Assembly (NCBI GenBank): GCA_017958015.1
Contig: JAGDDM010000191.1
Span: 1 to 7,686, forward strand
Length of the DNA stretch: 7,686 nt
Direction of reading: 5' to 3'
Source of the DNA: Abditibacteriota bacterium
GTDB taxonomy: Bacteria; Armatimonadota; UBA5829
Part shown: positions 5,381-7,686 of the stretch, one piece after another
Position numbering within the stretch: position 1 is the first letter of the stretch
Layout of the letters: the number at the start of each line of letters is the position of its first letter
Made by a program: the position numbers and the translations under genes
Notes under the pieces: generated by a model
Database searches by the model: none
Told to the model about the DNA's origin: nothing
What the model saw: the letters and a program-made list of their open reading frames with translations, nothing else

Positions 5381-7686
5381 ATGTATACCGCACACGTAAT
5401 TTCCCACACCCACTGGGACAGAGAGTGGTACAAACCTTTCCAGCACTACCGCATGAGGCTTGTCCGTCTCGTGGACGCCCTCCTGGACCTTATGGAACGG
5501 GACGAAAACTTCAAATACTTCACCTTCGACGGCCAGTTCGTGGTCATCGAGGATTACCTCGCCATTCGGCCGGAGAATAAAGGCCGTTTGGAAAAACTCT
5601 GCAAAGAGGGCAGAATCATCCTGGGCCCCTGGTACAACCAGCCCGACGAGTTCCTCGTAAGCGCCGAGTCCCTTATCCGCAACCTTCTTGAGGGCAGAGA
5701 CCGGTGCCTGGCCTACGGCAATTGGATGGACGTGGGCTACGTGCCGGACTGCTTCGGGCACATCTCCCAGCTGCCCCAGATTATGCGGGGTTTCGGCATT
5801 GAGTCCGCCGCCCTCTATCGGGGCATCACCACGGATCAGGCGGACACGGACTTCACCTGGATAGGCACCGACGGCAGCGCCCTCACGGTGTTCAACTTCC
5901 AGGACGACTACGGCTACGGCAACTACCTCTACGAAATGGAGGACTCCCTGGCCGACCCGAAGAAGCCTTTGGTTAAAGAGGACGTGCTGAAGCAGATGCG
6001 CTCCCTCATAGATCTCATGGTGGATCAGCGGCCCACCACTTCAAACCTTCTGTTTATGGACGGCTGCGACCACGTGTTCGCCCAGTTCAAGACGCCGGAG
6101 GTTATCGAAATCGTCAACGAAAATATGGGAGACGAGATTCACCTGGTCCACGACAGGCTCTCCGATTATCTTGAGGCGCTGAAAGCGGAGAACCCGGAAC
6201 TGCAAAAGTTCCGCGGCGAGCTCCGGACCTCCAACCGCAAGTGGCGCTGTCAGGCGGTTCTGGCCCATGTTCTCTCCTCCCGTCAGAACATCAAGGACGC
6301 CGCCCACCGGTGCGAGATTCTGCTGGAGAAGTACACGGAACCCCTGTACACCTGCCTCTCGAAGTTCGGAATCGAATACCCCAGAGCCTACGCGGACCTG
6401 GCGTGGGAGTATTTGCTGAAGAACAACCCCCACGACTCCATCTGCGGTTGCTCCGTGGACCAGGTCCACAAAGACATGGTGTACCGCTACGACCAGTGCG
6501 AGCTCATCGCCTCCCAGCTGGTTAAAGACGGTATGGACGACCTGGCTTCCCGAATCAAGTGGGAGCGGGCGGAGGACGAAAAATCCCTCCTCATGACTCT
6601 GTTCAACCCCCTTGCCACCGAGGCAAGCGAGACCATAGACACCTACGTCCACATTCCGGACGAATGGCCCGTCCGCTCAATCAAAGTCACCAACGAGGAC
6701 GGGGAGGAAGTGCCCTCCGTTCTTCTGGGCCATGATAGGTACGGACTTTTGGAGCCCACGGACTACGACATTCCCCACGGCGAACCCACCAAGAAGGTGC
6801 ACATCGCCTTCGAGTCCTTCGCGGTGCCGGCAATGGGCTATAAGTCCTACAAGATTGCCTTCAGCGACAGACCCAACAGGCAGGAAGCACCCCTTTTGGT
6901 GGCTCCCGACTGCGCCCAGAACGACTACCTGTCCGTAAAGGTGAACGCCGACGGCACCTTGGCCGTTTGGCACAGAGACAGCGACGTCTGCTACGACGGC
7001 CTTATGATGTTCCGGGACGAAGGCGACATCGGCGACGGCTACAACTTCATCAAGCCCATGCGGGACAATATGGTGACGAGTCTGGGCGCCAAAACCCGGA
7101 TTTCCGTCAGCGAAAACAGCTCCGTGCGGGTGACCTTCGAGATTAAAACCGACCTCGAGCTGCCGGTGGGCGCCACCGCCGACAAACAGGCCCGATCGGA
7201 AAAGACCGTCACCTGCCCCATCACCAGTTACGTGACTTTGGGCAGAGACTCCAAGCGGGTGGACGTGAAAACAGTGTTCGAGAACAACGCCGGCGACCAC
7301 CGGTTGCAGGTGCTGTTCCCCACAATGCTTGACACGGACGTCACCGTCAGCGAAACCGCCTTCGACGTGGTGGAGCGGCCCATCGAGGTTCCCCTCATGG
7401 CCGACTGGACCGAGCCCATGCCCACGGCGAACCCCCAGAACACTTTCATGGACATCTCCGACGAAAACTGCGGCATCACCCTGGCCAACAGGGGACTCCA
7501 CGAGTTTGAGCCCATCAACGACGATGCCCGCACCGTGGCCGTCACCCTTCTGCGGTGCACCTACGGCGGCGTCCGGGGGCTGGACCTCCACAAAGAGGGC
7601 CAGATGTACGGCACCCACTCTTTCGAGTACTCCATTATCCCCCACAGCGGCAACTGGGAAGAGTCGGAATCCTATCGGGAAGCCCA
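5381..7686 (+). CDS. GH38 alpha-mannosidase, 3' end cut by the window
   Basis: A glycoside hydrolase family 38 retaining alpha-mannosidase, which removes alpha-linked mannose from glycans or mannosides. No signal peptide is visible, so it probably acts in the cytoplasm on imported sugars. The frame stays open for 768 codons to the window edge with no stop. The N-terminal catalytic domain (about 3-265) begins with ISHTHWDREW, where His11 and Asp13 fit the zinc ligands. VPDCFGHISQLPQI contains Asp123, the expected nucleophile and zinc ligand. MDGCDHVF (Asp230) is a candidate for the acid/base region. The helical middle domain has NNPHDSICGCS, where His351 fits the last zinc ligand. From about 430 the beta-rich C-terminal domain follows, ending in the family-typical HSFEYSIIPHSGNW. 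The ATG follows GGAGG by 5 nt. Exact substrate (mannosylglycerate, N-glycan fragments or others) cannot be told. An unknown number of C-terminal residues is missing, probably 50 to 250. Confidence 0.95.
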   Translation, partial: MYTAHVISHTHWDREWYKPFQHYRMRLVRLVDALLDLMERDENFKYFTFDGQFVVIEDYLAIRPENKGRLEKLCKEGRIILGPWYNQPDEFLVSAESLIRNLLEGRDRCLAYGNWMDVGYVPDCFGHISQLPQIMRGFGIESAALYRGITTDQADTDFTWIGTDGSALTVFNFQDDYGYGNYLYEMEDSLADPKKPLVKEDVLKQMRSLIDLMVDQRPTTSNLLFMDGCDHVFAQFKTPEVIEIVNENMGDEIHLVHDRLSDYLEALKAENPELQKFRGELRTSNRKWRCQAVLAHVLSSRQNIKDAAHRCEILLEKYTEPLYTCLSKFGIEYPRAYADLAWEYLLKNNPHDSICGCSVDQVHKDMVYRYDQCELIASQLVKDGMDDLASRIKWERAEDEKSLLMTLFNPLATEASETIDTYVHIPDEWPVRSIKVTNEDGEEVPSVLLGHDRYGLLEPTDYDIPHGEPTKKVHIAFESFAVPAMGYKSYKIAFSDRPNRQEAPLLVAPDCAQNDYLSVKVNADGTLAVWHRDSDVCYDGLMMFRDEGDIGDGYNFIKPMRDNMVTSLGAKTRISVSENSSVRVTFEIKTDLELPVGATADKQARSEKTVTCPITSYVTLGRDSKRVDVKTVFENNAGDHRLQVLFPTMLDTDVTVSETAFDVVERPIEVPLMADWTEPMPTANPQNTFMDISDENCGITLANRGLHEFEPINDDARTVAVTLLRCTYGGVRGLDLHKEGQMYGTHSFEYSIIPHSGNWEESESYREA

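Noticed and set aside
4918..5580. A 220-codon plus-strand frame covering rpsT, the intergenic region and the mannosidase start
   Set aside because: It is antisense to rpsT and out of frame with the mannosidase; it reads through the divergent promoters and has no domain.
6677..7645. A 322-codon minus-strand frame opposite the mannosidase, plus a 203-codon one at 6041-6652
   Set aside because: Both are codon-bias mirrors of a clear GH38 coding frame; their Gly/Val/His-rich sequence has no family features and no promoter or ribosome site is evident.

Overview
The window is ordinary bacterial chromosomal DNA. It has tightly packed genes, G+C-rich coding regions, A+T-rich promoters with recognisable TATAAT-type -10 boxes, strong purine-rich Shine-Dalgarno sites and hairpin-plus-U-tract terminators. 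The style of the SMC, S20, XRE/ImmA and GH38 proteins suggests a Clostridia-like Bacillota or a related lineage such as Armatimonadota. This is a loose inference, because no rRNA or other firm taxonomic marker is present. I see no tRNA, rRNA, CRISPR array, insertion sequence or attachment site.

Layout. Positions 1-202 hold no gene but carry three perfect hairpins, at least two of which look like terminators for leftward transcription. Positions 203-4803 are one leftward (minus-strand) operon, read in transcription order as: a 117-aa XRE-type repressor, a 172-aa ImmA/IrrE-type zinc peptidase, the full-length chromosome-condensation ATPase Smc (1179 aa), and a 66-aa very basic protein of unknown function. 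Adjacent genes overlap by 17 nt or are separated by 3 nt and 1 nt. Positions 4804-4932 hold the rpsT terminator and the putative XRE promoter with a 13-nt palindrome. Positions 4933-5193 are rpsT (ribosomal protein S20, minus strand), apparently monocistronic, with a TTG start and its own promoter and leader. Positions 5194-5380 are a divergent promoter region. Positions 5381-7686 are a plus-strand GH38 alpha-mannosidase that runs off the window end.

How the parts may work together. XRE plus ImmA/IrrE pairs usually form a repressor and anti-repressor switch (phage ImmR/ImmA, Deinococcus DdrO/IrrE) in which the peptidase inactivates the repressor. Here the pair heads an operon whose main cargo is smc, followed by a small basic protein that has the look of a phage or mobile-element small protein. 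If real, smc would come under a damage- or stress-responsive proteolytic switch. This is the most interesting feature of the window, but it is an inference from gene order. The ribosomal protein gene and the mannosidase look like ordinary, unrelated neighbours.
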